From: Mycobacterium sp.
GTDB taxonomy: Bacteria > Actinomycetota > Actinomycetes > Mycobacteriales > Mycobacteriaceae
Length of the DNA: 41,651 bases
NCBI GenBank assembly: GCA_031292695.1
Contig: JARLGS010000742.1
Location: forward strand, 1-41,651
Reading direction: 5' to 3'
Both the position numbers and the translations under genes were made by a program. Shown here one piece after another: positions 20,880 to 31,410 of the stretch (position 1 is the first letter of the stretch; every line of letters begins with the position of its first letter). A model generated the notes under the pieces. That model was not told the origin of the DNA and made no database searches. It saw only the letters and a program-made list of their open reading frames with translations.

Positions 20880-21536
20880 TCAGGCGGTGCCAGGTGCAGA
20901 GGCCGGTCGGTTGGTCGTCCATAAGGTGGCGATCGGCAGGCCGAGTTGAGCCAGCATGGTCCGCAGCAGCGGCAGGCTCAGCCCGATCACATTCGATGGG
21001 TCGCCCTCGATGCGGTCGATGAACCAGCCGCCGAGACCGTCGAGAGTGAAAGCGCCGGCCACCCACAGTGGTTCACCGGATGCCACGTAAGCGTCCAGGT
21101 CGGTGTCGGTGGGCGAACCGAAATGCACTGTGGTGGAACCCAGTTCGCTTGCCCGTGCGGTGACCTCACCGTTCCGCAGGCGCAGGGTGCAGTGTCCGGT
21201 GTGCAGGATGGCGCTGCGGCCGGCCATCGAATTCCATTGCCGCCGGGCCACCTCCGGTGACCCGGGCTTGCCGGTCAACCTGCCGTCGAACTCCAGCATC
21301 GAATCGCAGCCGATCACAACGCAATCCGAAGACACCCGGCGATCGGCCAACTCGGCCACCCGTTCGGCCTTGGCTGTTGCCAGCGCAGATACGACCGTGC
21401 CGGGCGTGGCGTCCCCGAGGCCCGCGATGATCGCGTCCTCGTCGACGTCGGACACCAGCACGACCGGATCGATACCGGCCTTGCGAAGCACGCTGAGTCG
21501 GCCTGAGGAGGCCGAGCCCAGCACTACCCGCGTCAT
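20880..21536 (-). CDS. maf: Maf-like nucleotide pyrophosphatase
   Basis: [34 protein letters not shown]...[23 protein letters not shown]. Confidence 0.93.
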   Translation of the reverse strand: MTRVVLGSASSGRLSVLRKAGIDPVVLVSDVDEDAIIAGLGDATPGTVVSALATAKAERVAELADRRVSSDCVVIGCDSMLEFDGRLTGKPGSPEVARRQWNSMAGRSAILHTGHCTLRLRNGEVTARASELGSTTVHFGSPTDTDLDAYVASGEPLWVAGAFTLDGLGGWFIDRIEGDPSNVIGLSLPLLRTMLAQLGLPIATLWTTNRPASAPGTA

Positions 21537-21564
21537 CGGTGAGTTACTCCTTGCAAGCGGCTGA

Positions 21565-21834
21565 TCAACGCCGCATGTAGGTGCGCTCCACCAAGGTGAC
21601 CATCTGCCAACTGGTCTGCGAGTAACGCAACTTCGACACCGGGTGACCCCAGAGGTTGCGTTCGCCCGGACCGGCATCGGCACTGCCGCCGGAGGCGCCG
21701 GCCAGCACTGTCACCAGGGCGGCAATCTCCTCGTCGGACGGATTGCCCTTGACTACCTGGAACAGCGCGGCGGCCGGGGTCTGGGTCTCGGGCTCGTCGG
21801 CCACGTTCGTCTCGGTCACGTTCGTCTCGGTCAC
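21565..21834 (-). CDS. accE5: Acyl-CoA carboxylase epsilon subunit
   Basis: [28 protein letters not shown]...[32 protein letters not shown] overlap with accD5. Confidence 0.9.
   Translation of the reverse strand: MTETNVTETNVADEPETQTPAAALFQVVKGNPSDEEIAALVTVLAGASGGSADAGPGERNLWGHPVSKLRYSQTSWQMVTLVERTYMRR
21805..21834 (-). repeat. 15-bp perfect tandem duplication at accE5 5' end (GTGACCGAGACGAAC x2)
   Basis: Encodes [10 protein letters not shown] and duplicates the GTG start codon. Confidence 0.85.
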
Positions 21835-23459
21835 AGCGGGATGTTCCCGTGCTTCTTCGGCGGCGTCTGGACGATCTTGCGCTCAAGCAGTCGCAGCGAG
21901 TTGGCGATGTAGCCGCGCGTGTGCGAGGGCGGGATGACCGCGTCGACGTAGCCACGCTCGGCCGCGACGTACGGGTTCACCAGGGTGTCCTCGTACTCCT
22001 GCTGCAGCTCGAGGCGAAGGGCATCCACATCGCGGCCGTCCTTCTCCGCTGCCTTGAGCTCCGAGCGGTAGACGAAGCCGACCGCACCCGAGGCACCCAT
22101 GACCGCGATCTGGGCCGTCGGCCACGCCAGGTTCACGTCGCAGCCCATGTCCTTGGAGCCCATGACGCAGTACGCGCCGCCGTAGGCCTTGCGGGTGATG
22201 ACGGTGATCTTGGCGACGGTGGCCTCACCGTAGGCGTACAGCAGCTTGGCGCCGCGGCGGATGATGCCGTTGAACTCCTGCTCGGTGCCCGGCAGGAAGC
22301 CCGGGACGTCCACCAGCATGATGATCGGGATGTTGAAGGCGTCGCAGGTCCGGATGAACCGCGCGGCCTTCTCCGAGGCATTGATGTCGAGGCAGCCGGC
22401 GAACTGGGTCGGCTGGTTGGCCACGATGCCCACCGGACGCCCGTCGACCCGGCCGAAGCCGATGACGATGTTCTGCGCGTAACCGGGCTGGACCTCGAGG
22501 AACTCGTCGTCGTCGAGGATGCGCGAGATGACCTCGTGCATGTCGTACGGCTGGTTCGGCGAGTCCGGGATCAGCGTGTCGAGCTCGAGGTCCTCATCGG
22601 TGAGGTTGTCCTCGATGGCGCCGGGGTGCGGTGGCTCGGGGTAACGCGGCGGATCGGCGTAGTTGTTCGGCGGCAGGTAGCTCAGCAGGTCCCGGACGTA
22701 ATCCAGGGCATCCTGCTCGCCGGAGGCCACGTAGTGGACGGTGCCGGACTTGGCCTCATGGGTGTGGGCGCCGCCCAGCTCCTCCATGGTGACCTCTTCA
22801 CCGGTGACGGTCTTGATGACGTCCGGTCCGGTGATGAACATCTGGCTGGTCTGGTCGACCATGATGATGAAGTCGGTGAGCGCGGGGGAGTAGACGTGAC
22901 CACCGGCCGCGGCACCCATGATCAGCGAGATCTGCGGGATGACGCCGGAGGCCAGGATGTTGTTGCGGAAGATCCGGCTGTACAGGCCGAGGGAAACCAC
23001 GCCCTCCTGGATGCGGGCGCCGGCGCCGTCGTTGATGCCGATCAGCGGGCGGCCGGTCTTGATGGCCAGCTCCTGGATCTTGACGATCTTCTCGCCGTAG
23101 ACCTCACCGAGGCTGCCGCCGAAGACGGTGGCGTCCTGGCTGAAGAGGCAGACCTCGCGGCCGTCGATGGTGCCGTAACCGGTCACCACACCGTCGCCGA
23201 CTGGGTGCTTGTCACCCAGTCCGAAGTTGGTGCTGCGGTGCTTGGCCAGCGCGTCGAGCTCGACGAACGAGCCCTCGTCCAACAGCGCCAGGATGCGCTC
23301 GCGAGCGGTGAGCTTGCCCTTCTGGTGGACCTTCTCGACCGCGGCCTCGCCGACCGGGTGAAGGCTCTCTTCGGTACGCCTACGCAGGTCCGCCAGCTTG
23401 CCGGCGGTGGTGTGGATGTCGATGGACTGTCCCACCGGCGGCTCGGTCACGCTCGTCAT
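21831..23459 (-). CDS. accD5: Acyl-CoA carboxylase beta subunit
   Basis: [69 protein letters not shown]...[32 protein letters not shown]. Confidence 0.95.
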   Translation of the reverse strand: MTSVTEPPVGQSIDIHTTAGKLADLRRRTEESLHPVGEAAVEKVHQKGKLTARERILALLDEGSFVELDALAKHRSTNFGLGDKHPVGDGVVTGYGTIDGREVCLFSQDATVFGGSLGEVYGEKIVKIQELAIKTGRPLIGINDGAGARIQEGVVSLGLYSRIFRNNILASGVIPQISLIMGAAAGGHVYSPALTDFIIMVDQTSQMFITGPDVIKTVTGEEVTMEELGGAHTHEAKSGTVHYVASGEQDALDYVRDLLSYLPPNNYADPPRYPEPPHPGAIEDNLTDEDLELDTLIPDSPNQPYDMHEVISRILDDDEFLEVQPGYAQNIVIGFGRVDGRPVGIVANQPTQFAGCLDINASEKAARFIRTCDAFNIPIIMLVDVPGFLPGTEQEFNGIIRRGAKLLYAYGEATVAKITVITRKAYGGAYCVMGSKDMGCDVNLAWPTAQIAVMGASGAVGFVYRSELKAAEKDGRDVDALRLELQQEYEDTLVNPYVAAERGYVDAVIPPSHTRGYIANSLRLLERKIVQTPPKKHGNIPL

Positions 23460-23474
23460 AGTCGTCGATGTTAA

Positions 23475-23488
23475 CGGTTCTCTAAGAA
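23475..23488 (-). promoter_or_regulatory. TTCTTAGAGAACCG element upstream of accD5
   Basis: Same 14-mer and same 15-nt spacing to the start codon as at accA3. Confidence 0.6.
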
Positions 23489-23517
23489 GATGCGTCAGCG
23501 GGTGCCGGTTCGGCGTT

Positions 23518-24270
23518 TCACGCGGGCTTGCGCAATACCACTGCCGCAAAGCTGGTGAGGGCCGGGACCGGGTGCTTGAGCAGGAACTGGGACTTCGCCC
23601 GCTCCAGCGCGTCCAGCGGCGGGATCACCCTGTAGTAGCCGTGCCCGTAGGTGCCGGCCCACGATTCGACCTGGAAGCCGACACTCTCGTAGCGCTTGAT
23701 GGCCCGCCGCGTGGGGCCGGTGGTCCACCGGTAGTAGGCCGGGAACTTCTCATGGTGTGGGTTCTGCAACCGCCCCGGCTGCAGCTTGCCGATGACGGTG
23801 CGCGCCGCTTGCTCTGGGATGAGCAGGTTCACCACGAACGGGAACGCGAACAGCGTCGGGAAGAAGTGCACCGAAAGGCCGCCCGGGCGAAGCAATTTGA
23901 AGCAATTCTCGTGGAACGTGCGGGCATCGGGCAGGTGCTCGCACAGCATCTTCGAGAACACCAGGTCGTACGCATTCAGCTCATCGTTGATCGGTTTGCA
24001 CAAGTCGGCGACGCGGGTGTGTACCGTGCTGTCGGCCTTGGCCAGCTCGGTGGCGGAGATGTCGATGACCACGCGCTCGTCGGCGAAGTTCCACTCGTCG
24101 CCACCGATGATCGGGTTGGCACCGCCGCCGAGTTCAGCGACGGCCTGCACGCCCTCCCGCTCGGCCAGCGTCCGGACGGAGTCGTCGTAGCCCTGCCAGA
24201 GTGCGTCCAGGTCCTTGTAGTCGACAGCCACGCGTGTACCGCCCATCTGAGCCATCTGAGCACCGTCCAT
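23518..24270 (-). CDS. Class I SAM-dependent methyltransferase
   Basis: [96 protein letters not shown]; start among several possible ATGs. Confidence 0.85.
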   Translation of the reverse strand: MDGAQMAQMGGTRVAVDYKDLDALWQGYDDSVRTLAEREGVQAVAELGGGANPIIGGDEWNFADERVVIDISATELAKADSTVHTRVADLCKPINDELNAYDLVFSKMLCEHLPDARTFHENCFKLLRPGGLSVHFFPTLFAFPFVVNLLIPEQAARTVIGKLQPGRLQNPHHEKFPAYYRWTTGPTRRAIKRYESVGFQVESWAGTYGHGYYRVIPPLDALERAKSQFLLKHPVPALTSFAAVVLRKPA

Positions 24271-24717
24271 GTGAGTTCCCGCGCTCGTACAGGTCTCGCC
24301 GGGTCGGCGACCGTCCGCAGCCTGCGCGTAGTTTGCTGGTAAGTCAATATACCTTGCGGTCGCAATGTGCGCCCGTGACTCGGGGCAATCATGGTTCTGG
24401 TTCTGGAATTTGCTGGTCCGGTAGCCGATAACGGGCCGTCCAGGCGTTTGCCGGGACGCGGGTTTTGCCTGGTACAGGCTGCGCCATTGTTCGACTTGAG
24501 GGCGCTTGCCGGCAGCTTTCCGCGCTCCGGGGCGTGCTGGCTTGGGCTTAGCTGGCGGGCTGAGTGCGCACCGCGGCGATGGCATCCTGGACAGGCTCAA
24601 TGCATTTGGCTTGTCATTTGCGTAAGTTTGCGGTTCGATATGCGTGCCCGCTCTTCTCGGGTTCCTGACTTACGACCGCGAAACGATCGGCAGATCGTCG
24701 CAAGGGGATTATCAACA

Positions 24718-25866
24718 GTGCAATCGACGCGCAAATACGACGGAGTGGACGGGCCCAAGGTCGCGATCGCTCACGATTACCTGACCCAGTTCGGCGGCGC
24801 GGAAAAAGTTGTTCTTTCGATGACCAAGGCGTTCCCGGACGCCCCGCTGTACACGATGCTGTACGACCCGGAGCTGACCTATCCGGAGTTTGCCGACCTG
24901 GATATCCGGGTCTCCGCATTGAACAAGGTGGGTCTGGCCCGCAAGTACCACCGGGCCGCGCTGCCGATCTATCCGCTGGTGGCCGAATCGATGCACATCG
25001 ACGCCGACATCGTGCTGGCGAGTTGCAGCGGCTGGTCGCACGGTTTTCACACCCGCGGCAAGAAGCTCATCTATTGCTACAACCCGGCTCGCTGGCTCTA
25101 CCAGACCGAGGCGTATCTCGGGGACAATGCGAGCCTGGCCAAACGAGTCGGCCTCAAACTCACCAAGGGCTACCTGACGGCCTGGGACCAGAAGCAAGCG
25201 CGCTCAGCTGACAAGTACCTCGCCATCTCCACCATGATCAGCGGGTACATCAAGAAGGCCTACGACATCGACTCCGAGGTGATGTTCGCGCCGGTAGCCA
25301 TGTCGCAATCCTACGCGGTCGAGCCTGTCGACGAGATCGCCGACAAGGTCGATCTGACCGATCCGGCCAGCAGCTTCTACCTCGTTGTCTGCCGGCTGTT
25401 GCCGTACAAGAACGTCGACGTCATCGTCCGTGCCTTTGCCGGCACCGACCGGCAACTGGTGGTGGTCGGCAATGGGCCCGAAGCAGAGCGGCTCCGGGCG
25501 ATGAAAACCGACAACGTCACCATGCTCCACAATCTCACCGACGGTCAGATGGCCTGGCTCTACAAGAATTGCCGGGCGCTCCTGTCGTCGAGCTTCGAGG
25601 ACTACGGCTTGACCCCGATCGAGGCCGGGGTGTGGGGCCGGCCCAGTGTCGCGCTGCGGTTCGGCGGTTTCCTGGACACCATCGCCGAAGGCGTCACTGG
25701 TCTGTATTTCGATGAACCGCAACCGAATTCGGTGCGCGAGGCGTTGGATCGATTCGAGTCGGCGGCGTGGGATCCGGAGAAGATCAAGCGGCACGTCGCC
25801 CAGTTCACCGAGGACGCGTTCACCGCTCGACTGCACGAAGCGGTCGATAAACTGGCCGGCGACTGA
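24718..25866 (+). CDS. GT-B glycosyltransferase (GT4-like)
   Basis: KVAIAHDYLTQFGGAEKVVLSMTKAFPDAPLYTMLYDPE...FYLVVCRLLPYKNVDVIVRAFAG...SSSFEDYGLTPIEAGVWGRPSVALRFGGFLDTI; GTG start after aagggg. Confidence 0.9.
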   Translation: MQSTRKYDGVDGPKVAIAHDYLTQFGGAEKVVLSMTKAFPDAPLYTMLYDPELTYPEFADLDIRVSALNKVGLARKYHRAALPIYPLVAESMHIDADIVLASCSGWSHGFHTRGKKLIYCYNPARWLYQTEAYLGDNASLAKRVGLKLTKGYLTAWDQKQARSADKYLAISTMISGYIKKAYDIDSEVMFAPVAMSQSYAVEPVDEIADKVDLTDPASSFYLVVCRLLPYKNVDVIVRAFAGTDRQLVVVGNGPEAERLRAMKTDNVTMLHNLTDGQMAWLYKNCRALLSSSFEDYGLTPIEAGVWGRPSVALRFGGFLDTIAEGVTGLYFDEPQPNSVREALDRFESAAWDPEKIKRHVAQFTEDAFTARLHEAVDKLAGD

Positions 25867-25975
25867 TGCGGAATTCCGCCGCGGCCCGGCACCTTCGCGA
25901 CTGGAGACCGGTAGTTCGGTTCGGGGGCATCGTCATGGCCGTGGGGTCGGCCGCTCAGGAACAGGAGCAACCACG

Positions 25976-27100
25976 GTGACCACGCTCAAGGACTACCGGC
26001 TGGTGTATGTCGGCCCGGCGGATCACGAGACAGCCGTGGGCGACTACGCGGAGAACCTGATCCGCGCGCTGCGGCCGCATGTGGGTGAGCTGGTCGAGCA
26101 TCGCACCCTGGGTCCGGGGTCGGAGAGTGTGCGCGACGTGCTGGGGCACCGTCGCGCGGTGGCGGATCTGGTGGCCGGGGGGCAACCCGGTCGGGTGCTG
26201 GTGCATGCGGAGTTGGCTGCCGGTGCGGTGTCGGCCTTTTGGTCGATCGCGGGGTTGCGTGGGGTGCCGGTGACCGCGACGGTGCATGATCCGCCGCAGG
26301 GGATCTGGTGGCCCGGGCGGACGCGGTTCGTGGCGCGGCACAAATTGGTGATGCACGGTTTGCACTACCCGCTGCGTCCGGTGTCTCGGATGGTCGAGGG
26401 TCTGGTCAACGGTCACCGAACCTTGTTCGCGCTCAGCAAGATCGGGCGGCAGTCCATCGTGGACACCTACCCGCATACCGATGTGGCGTACGTGCCCTAT
26501 CTGGTTTGTGAGCGGCCGAAGATTCGCCCCGTCACCGAGCGTCCGAAGGCGGTGGGCTTTTTCGGGCACGTGTACCGCGGTAAGGGTTTTGAGCAGATTG
26601 CCCGCATTCGGCGGGAGCTGCCGGACGACATTGTCATTCGGGTGGCCGGCCGCGGGACCGAGGCGTTGCCGGGTGGTCCAGGTGTGGAGATCGTGGGCGC
26701 AGTTGATGGTCCGGACGAGGATGCGTTCTTCGATTCGGTGCGAGCCTTGGTGATTCCGTACGGCAAACGGCATTTCTATGCCGAGACCTACCCCGCCTCC
26801 TCGGTCGCGGCGCACGCCATGGCCTACCGCACCCCGGTGGTGTGCACCGACTACGGCTCACTGGCCGAGTTCGGCACCGAGACCGGCGCGATCGTCGTCG
26901 CGATGGACTCCGATGACCCGAAGGCATTGCCCGCGGGGTTCTCTGGGGTGATCGAGTCGCTGCTCAACGATGAGGCCCGGCTGAAGGAACTGGAGCTGAA
27001 CGCCGACCGGACGCGCCAGGCCCGCTCGCCGGAAAACACCGCTGCTGCGTACGCCGCGAAGTGGTCGGAGATGCTGACCCGCCGGGGCCAACTGAGCTGA
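25976..27100 (+). CDS. Glycosyltransferase (GT-B), paralogue A
   Basis: DYRLVYVGPADHETAVGDYAENLIRALRPHVG...KAVGFFGHVYRGKGFEQIARIRRELPDDIVIRVAGRGTE...TPVVCTDYGSLAEF. Confidence 0.8.
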   Translation: MTTLKDYRLVYVGPADHETAVGDYAENLIRALRPHVGELVEHRTLGPGSESVRDVLGHRRAVADLVAGGQPGRVLVHAELAAGAVSAFWSIAGLRGVPVTATVHDPPQGIWWPGRTRFVARHKLVMHGLHYPLRPVSRMVEGLVNGHRTLFALSKIGRQSIVDTYPHTDVAYVPYLVCERPKIRPVTERPKAVGFFGHVYRGKGFEQIARIRRELPDDIVIRVAGRGTEALPGGPGVEIVGAVDGPDEDAFFDSVRALVIPYGKRHFYAETYPASSVAAHAMAYRTPVVCTDYGSLAEFGTETGAIVVAMDSDDPKALPAGFSGVIESLLNDEARLKELELNADRTRQARSPENTAAAYAAKWSEMLTRRGQLS

Positions 27101-27115
27101 AGAGGCTGGGGCACT

Positions 27116-27832
27116 GTGGTTAACTCGGAATTCCGGACGACGGGAGCGAAAAAGGTGATTGGCGAGCCGGCGGCTGCAGACCCGGCGGATGTGGCGCGCA
27201 AACTGGCGGCCGCTCCGACGTTGAAGATGCCACCTGACCCGGAATGGGAACTCGGCGAGGACGGCCGCGTCACCCACTACAAGATGCAGAGCATGAGTGT
27301 TCGCCGCAAGGCGCGCAACCGCATTGGTGAGCTCCTGTTCAACATGTTCGTCACCCACATCCCGTCACACACCATCCGCCAGGGCTTTCTCCGGGCATTC
27401 GGGGCCACCATCGGGGAGTGGTCGACGATCATGCGGGGCACCACGATTCTGGACATCGAGTTCCTCACCATCGGCAACGGCACCACGATCGGTTTCCGCT
27501 GTCTGCTCGACGCGCGGGCCGGGCTGTGGATCGGGGACAACGTCACCATCGCCAGCGATGTCCAAATGCTCGGTGGTGGACATGACATCAACCACCCGGA
27601 CTTCCTGCCGATCCCGATTCCGACGGTGATCGAGGACTACGTGTGGATCGCCAGCCGGGCGATGACGCTGCCCTGCCTGATCGGCCGCGGCGCGGTTGTC
27701 GCGGCGCAGGCACTGGTGGTCAAGGATGTGGCTCCGCTGGACGTGGTGGGCGGCAATCCGGCCAAGCCGTTCGCCAAGCGCAATCCGGATGCATTGGGCT
27801 ACAGCGCAAAGTACCGGCCCCTGTTTTGCTGA
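27116..27832 (+). CDS. Hexapeptide-repeat acyltransferase, paralogue of the gene at 9009
   Basis: FGATIGEWSTIMRGTTILDIEFLTIGNGTTIGFRCLLDARAGLWIGDNVTIASDVQMLGGGHDINHPDF...VWIASRAMTLPCLIGRGAVVAAQALVVKDVAPLDVVGGNPAKPFAKRNPDALGYSAKYRPLF. Confidence 0.88.
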   Translation: MVNSEFRTTGAKKVIGEPAAADPADVARKLAAAPTLKMPPDPEWELGEDGRVTHYKMQSMSVRRKARNRIGELLFNMFVTHIPSHTIRQGFLRAFGATIGEWSTIMRGTTILDIEFLTIGNGTTIGFRCLLDARAGLWIGDNVTIASDVQMLGGGHDINHPDFLPIPIPTVIEDYVWIASRAMTLPCLIGRGAVVAAQALVVKDVAPLDVVGGNPAKPFAKRNPDALGYSAKYRPLFC

Positions 27833-28959
27833 TGCCGGTCGATCTACGTGACTATCGGCTGGTTTACATCGGCCCCAAGGTGGGCCAGACCGCGGTAGGT
27901 GACTACGCCGAGAACTTCGTCAACGCGGTGCAGCCGCTGTTCGGCGAGGTGGTACAGCGTCGCACCTTGGGCCCCGGCGCGGAGACCGTGGCCGAGGTGC
28001 TGGGGCACCGTCGTGCGGTGGCGGATTTGGTGGCCGGTGGACGGCCGGGCCGGGTGTTGGTGCACGCGGAGTTGGCTGCCGGTGCGGTGTCGGCGTTTTG
28101 GTCGATCGCAGGGTTGCGCGGGGTGCCGGTGACGGCCACGATCCACGATCCGCCGCAGGGGATTTGGTGGCCGGCGCGGACGCGGTTCGTGGCGGACCAC
28201 CGGCTGGTGATGCATGGGTTGCACTATCCGTTGCGTCCGGTGTCGCGGATGATCGAAGGTATGGTCAACGGCCGCCGCACGCTGTTCGCACTGAGCGACA
28301 CCGGCCGGCGCGCCATCAAAGACACCTACCCGCACACCGATGTCGCCTATGTGCCGCACCTGGTGTCCGAACGCCCCATGTTGCGGCCGCTCACCGAGCG
28401 GCCGAAGGCGGTGGGTTTCTTCGGGCACGTGTACCGGGGTAAGGGTTTTGAGCTGATTTCCCGAATTCGGCGGGAGTTGCCGGACGACATTGTGATTCGG
28501 GTGGCCGGCCGGGGGACCGAGTCGTTACCGGCTGCTCCGGGCGTGGAGATCGTGGGTCCGGTTGATGGTCCGACCGAGGACGCGTTCTTCGATTCGATAC
28601 GCGCCGTGGTGATTCCGTACGGGAAGCGGCATTTCTATGCCGAGACCTACCCGGCATCCGGATCGGTGGCCCACTCGACGGCCTACCGTACGCCGGTGGT
28701 GTGCACCGACTACGGCTCACTGGCCGAATTGGACGAGCGCACCGGCGCATTGGTGGTCCATACCCGCGACTACGCGCCGGAGACGGTAGCGCCGGCCCTG
28801 GCCACCGCGATCGTGTCTCTGGTCGACGACGATGAGCGCCTGGCGCAGTTCGGTCGCGACGTCGACGACTATCGCGCGGCCTGTTCCGGCCCTCGTACGG
28901 CCGAGGCTTTCGGCCGGGTGTGGACGGACATGCTGTCCCGAGTATCTGCGAGTGTGTGA
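27832..28959 (+). CDS. Glycosyltransferase (GT-B), paralogue B
   Basis: Close paralogue of 25976-27100: DYRLVYIGPKVGQTAVGDYAENFVNAVQPLFGE...KAVGFFGHVYRGKGFELISRIRRELPDDIVIRVAGRGTES. Confidence 0.8.
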   Translation: MPVDLRDYRLVYIGPKVGQTAVGDYAENFVNAVQPLFGEVVQRRTLGPGAETVAEVLGHRRAVADLVAGGRPGRVLVHAELAAGAVSAFWSIAGLRGVPVTATIHDPPQGIWWPARTRFVADHRLVMHGLHYPLRPVSRMIEGMVNGRRTLFALSDTGRRAIKDTYPHTDVAYVPHLVSERPMLRPLTERPKAVGFFGHVYRGKGFELISRIRRELPDDIVIRVAGRGTESLPAAPGVEIVGPVDGPTEDAFFDSIRAVVIPYGKRHFYAETYPASGSVAHSTAYRTPVVCTDYGSLAELDERTGALVVHTRDYAPETVAPALATAIVSLVDDDERLAQFGRDVDDYRAACSGPRTAEAFGRVWTDMLSRVSASV

Positions 28960-30244
28960 CCTGGCTACCCCCGAAGCACCCGAAGCGCCCGGTCGCAATC
29001 TGGCGAAGACCCTGATCTCGCTGGTCTGGATCTACGGTGGCCGCGGGGTGGGTCTGCTGTGGACGCTGGTTCTGGTGCACCGCCTGGGTGTTGCGGAGTA
29101 CGGCCTGTACGCCATGGCGACCGTGCTGAACGGCATCGTCGGCAACACCGTGGACAATCCCTTCGCGGTCCGCGCTATCCGGGAATCTGAGGAACATTTC
29201 CACCGGGAGCGCACCATGCGCTACCTGGTCGCGGTGGTTCTGGTCGGCACCGGGCTGGCCGCCTTCCAGTTCAACTACGTGGTCGGCTTCGGCCTCATGG
29301 TGGCCGGCGGCGAGATCGGCCTGAACGTGGTGAAGAGCCAGTTCGCGCGGGATGGTCACCCGGACAAGGTGTACCGATTCGACACCGCGCGCCAGTTCTC
29401 CAGCGCCGGGATCGCCGCGGTGTACCTGTACACCGCGGCACATCCGACGCTGACCGTTGCGACGCTGGTGTACTGCACGCCGTACGTGGTGATCATGCTG
29501 GCGGGCGCACGGTTGGCGATCGGACACCGGCCCGCGCTGCCCGGCCCGCCCAAGCTGATCGCCGCACTGAGCGGCGAAATGCTCGGCACCACCCTCTATC
29601 TGGGCGGCGACGTGCTGCTGCTCGGCACGCTGGTGGATACCAAGGCCGCGGGCTACTACCAGTTGGCGTGGGTAGTGGCCGCTGCGGTGGCGGCAGCCGG
29701 ACAGTCGTTCGGCATGACTTACCACGAGCCGCTCCGGAAGAGCGGTGGTGACCCGGCGGCCGGCCCGCCGCTGCGGAACACGCTGCGCATGGCCGCACTC
29801 GGCGGCTCGGTGCTGCTGATCATCGGCGGGTGCCTGTTCGCGGCCGGAGCGCCCACCCAGCTGGCCACGACGATGGTGATCATGGGCGGATTCGCCGCGC
29901 TGCGCATCGTCATCTTCGTGTTCCAGGTGATCCTCTACACGCAGCGTCGCGACGTCTTCCGGCTCACCATCGCAGTCGGACTGGTACCGGTGAAGCTCGG
30001 TATGGTGGCGGCACTGACGCCATTCGGTGCCATTGGTGCGGCGATCGCGGCTACCGTCGCCGACGCGATGATGCTGGCGGGATTCACCTGGGCGGTCTAC
30101 CGGCCACGGCCGGTAGAGCCGGAAGAGCTGGTAGAGCCGGTAGATGCGGCGTCGGAAGATTCGGCCGAAGCCACAGAGACGACGACGATGGGGACGGATG
30201 CGGTGCCGTCCGAGCCGTCGGCCGGACGGCCGGAGGAATCATGA
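28952..30244 (+). CDS. Polysaccharide flippase (Wzx / MATE-like, MVF superfamily)
   Basis: Many TM segments; KTLISLVWIYGGRGVGLLWTLVLVHRLGVAEYGLYAMATVLNGIVGNTVDNPFAVRAI...; acidic C-terminal tail. Confidence 0.8.
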   Translation: MCDLATPEAPEAPGRNLAKTLISLVWIYGGRGVGLLWTLVLVHRLGVAEYGLYAMATVLNGIVGNTVDNPFAVRAIRESEEHFHRERTMRYLVAVVLVGTGLAAFQFNYVVGFGLMVAGGEIGLNVVKSQFARDGHPDKVYRFDTARQFSSAGIAAVYLYTAAHPTLTVATLVYCTPYVVIMLAGARLAIGHRPALPGPPKLIAALSGEMLGTTLYLGGDVLLLGTLVDTKAAGYYQLAWVVAAAVAAAGQSFGMTYHEPLRKSGGDPAAGPPLRNTLRMAALGGSVLLIIGGCLFAAGAPTQLATTMVIMGGFAALRIVIFVFQVILYTQRRDVFRLTIAVGLVPVKLGMVAALTPFGAIGAAIAATVADAMMLAGFTWAVYRPRPVEPEELVEPVDAASEDSAEATETTTMGTDAVPSEPSAGRPEES

Positions 30245-31410
30245 CGGTACCCATGGCAGGGGCCAAGCCGAAGACTGCGTTCATCCTGTCGAAAGACCCG
30301 GTGCTGGAACACACCGGTGACATCGCGCTGGCCCGGATGCTCATGCAGTTGGCTGCCGACTCCTTCGACGTGTCGGCCATCTCCCTTTCACCGGAAACCG
30401 GCACCGTCACCGCCGATGTCATCCCCGGCGGAATGCCGCTGGACCGGGTGCACAAGCCTGCTGTCCGCCCGCACCGCCTGCTCATCGACTCACTGCGGCT
30501 GCGGCGCAGTCTGGTGCACGTCCGTTTCGACACCGACGAGCTGGTGCGCGCCATCGACCGCAGTGACGCCGACGTGTTCGTCGCCGAGCACAGCTATATG
30601 GCCGAATCTTTCTTCCGCAGCAGGCATTTCGGGAGCAAGCGCCTCGTCATCAACACCAACGTGAGCGAATCGCTGGTATGGCGGGCGTCCCGCGGAGTGC
30701 TCGGGCGGATCGACGAACCACGGCTGATCCGCGATGAACTGCGGGTTGCGCGGGCGGCCGACGGCGTCGGCACCTACGACGCCGAGGAAGCTGACTACTA
30801 CCGCGACAACGGCGTCCGCGACGCCCGCTTCATGGACATCACCATGCCGCCGGGCGAGCAGGTCGACGTCGCGAACACCCCACCTCGGTTGGTGTTCATG
30901 GGCACCAGGGACTGGCCACCCAATCAGGAGGGCTTCCTGCGGGCGCTGCAGCTGTGGCCGCGGATTTCAGCGGGTATCGAAGGTGCCGAACTGTGTGTGA
31001 TCGGTGCCAAGAAACCGGGTGCACCCGACCCGGCTTACCCCGACGGGGTGCGCGACCTGGGATTCGTCGATGACCTCCGGGCATTTCTCAGCACCTGCCG
31101 GGCGCTGATCGCGCCGATCAGCACCGGTGGGGGAGTCCGGGTGAAGCTGTTGGACACCTTCCGGATCGGGCTGCCGGCAGTCGCAACCACCGCGGCGATC
31201 GGATCGCTCGGGCCGATCTTCGGGCTGGAGCCGCTGGACGACGACGCGGCGTTCGTCGCGGAGTGCCGGCGCCTGCTCACCGACGTCTCAGCTGCAGCCG
31301 AACTCGGGAACCGGTTGTTCCAGGTCAACGGGCAACGGTGGCAAGACCGGTTACCGCACAAGGCGGTGGCCGACCTGCTGCGCGGCACCCGGCAGGATCA
31401 GCTCGGGTAG
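30241..31410 (+). CDS. Glycosyltransferase (GT-B, GT4-like)
   Basis: ...RLVFMGTRDWPPNQEGFLRALQLWPRISAGIEGAELCVIGAKKPG...DLGFVDDLRAFLSTCRALIAPISTGGGVRVKLLDTFRIGLPAVATTAAIGSL; ATGA overlap with flippase. Confidence 0.85.
   Translation: MTVPMAGAKPKTAFILSKDPVLEHTGDIALARMLMQLAADSFDVSAISLSPETGTVTADVIPGGMPLDRVHKPAVRPHRLLIDSLRLRRSLVHVRFDTDELVRAIDRSDADVFVAEHSYMAESFFRSRHFGSKRLVINTNVSESLVWRASRGVLGRIDEPRLIRDELRVARAADGVGTYDAEEADYYRDNGVRDARFMDITMPPGEQVDVANTPPRLVFMGTRDWPPNQEGFLRALQLWPRISAGIEGAELCVIGAKKPGAPDPAYPDGVRDLGFVDDLRAFLSTCRALIAPISTGGGVRVKLLDTFRIGLPAVATTAAIGSLGPIFGLEPLDDDAAFVAECRRLLTDVSAAAELGNRLFQVNGQRWQDRLPHKAVADLLRGTRQDQLG

Noticed and set aside
21849-23474. 541-aa plus-strand ORF opposite accD5
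   Set aside because: Antisense of accD5; low-complexity LGDVRV-type composition without motifs
28391-29725. 444-aa minus-strand ORF opposite GT and flippase
   Set aside because: Antisense artefact spanning two real plus-strand genes
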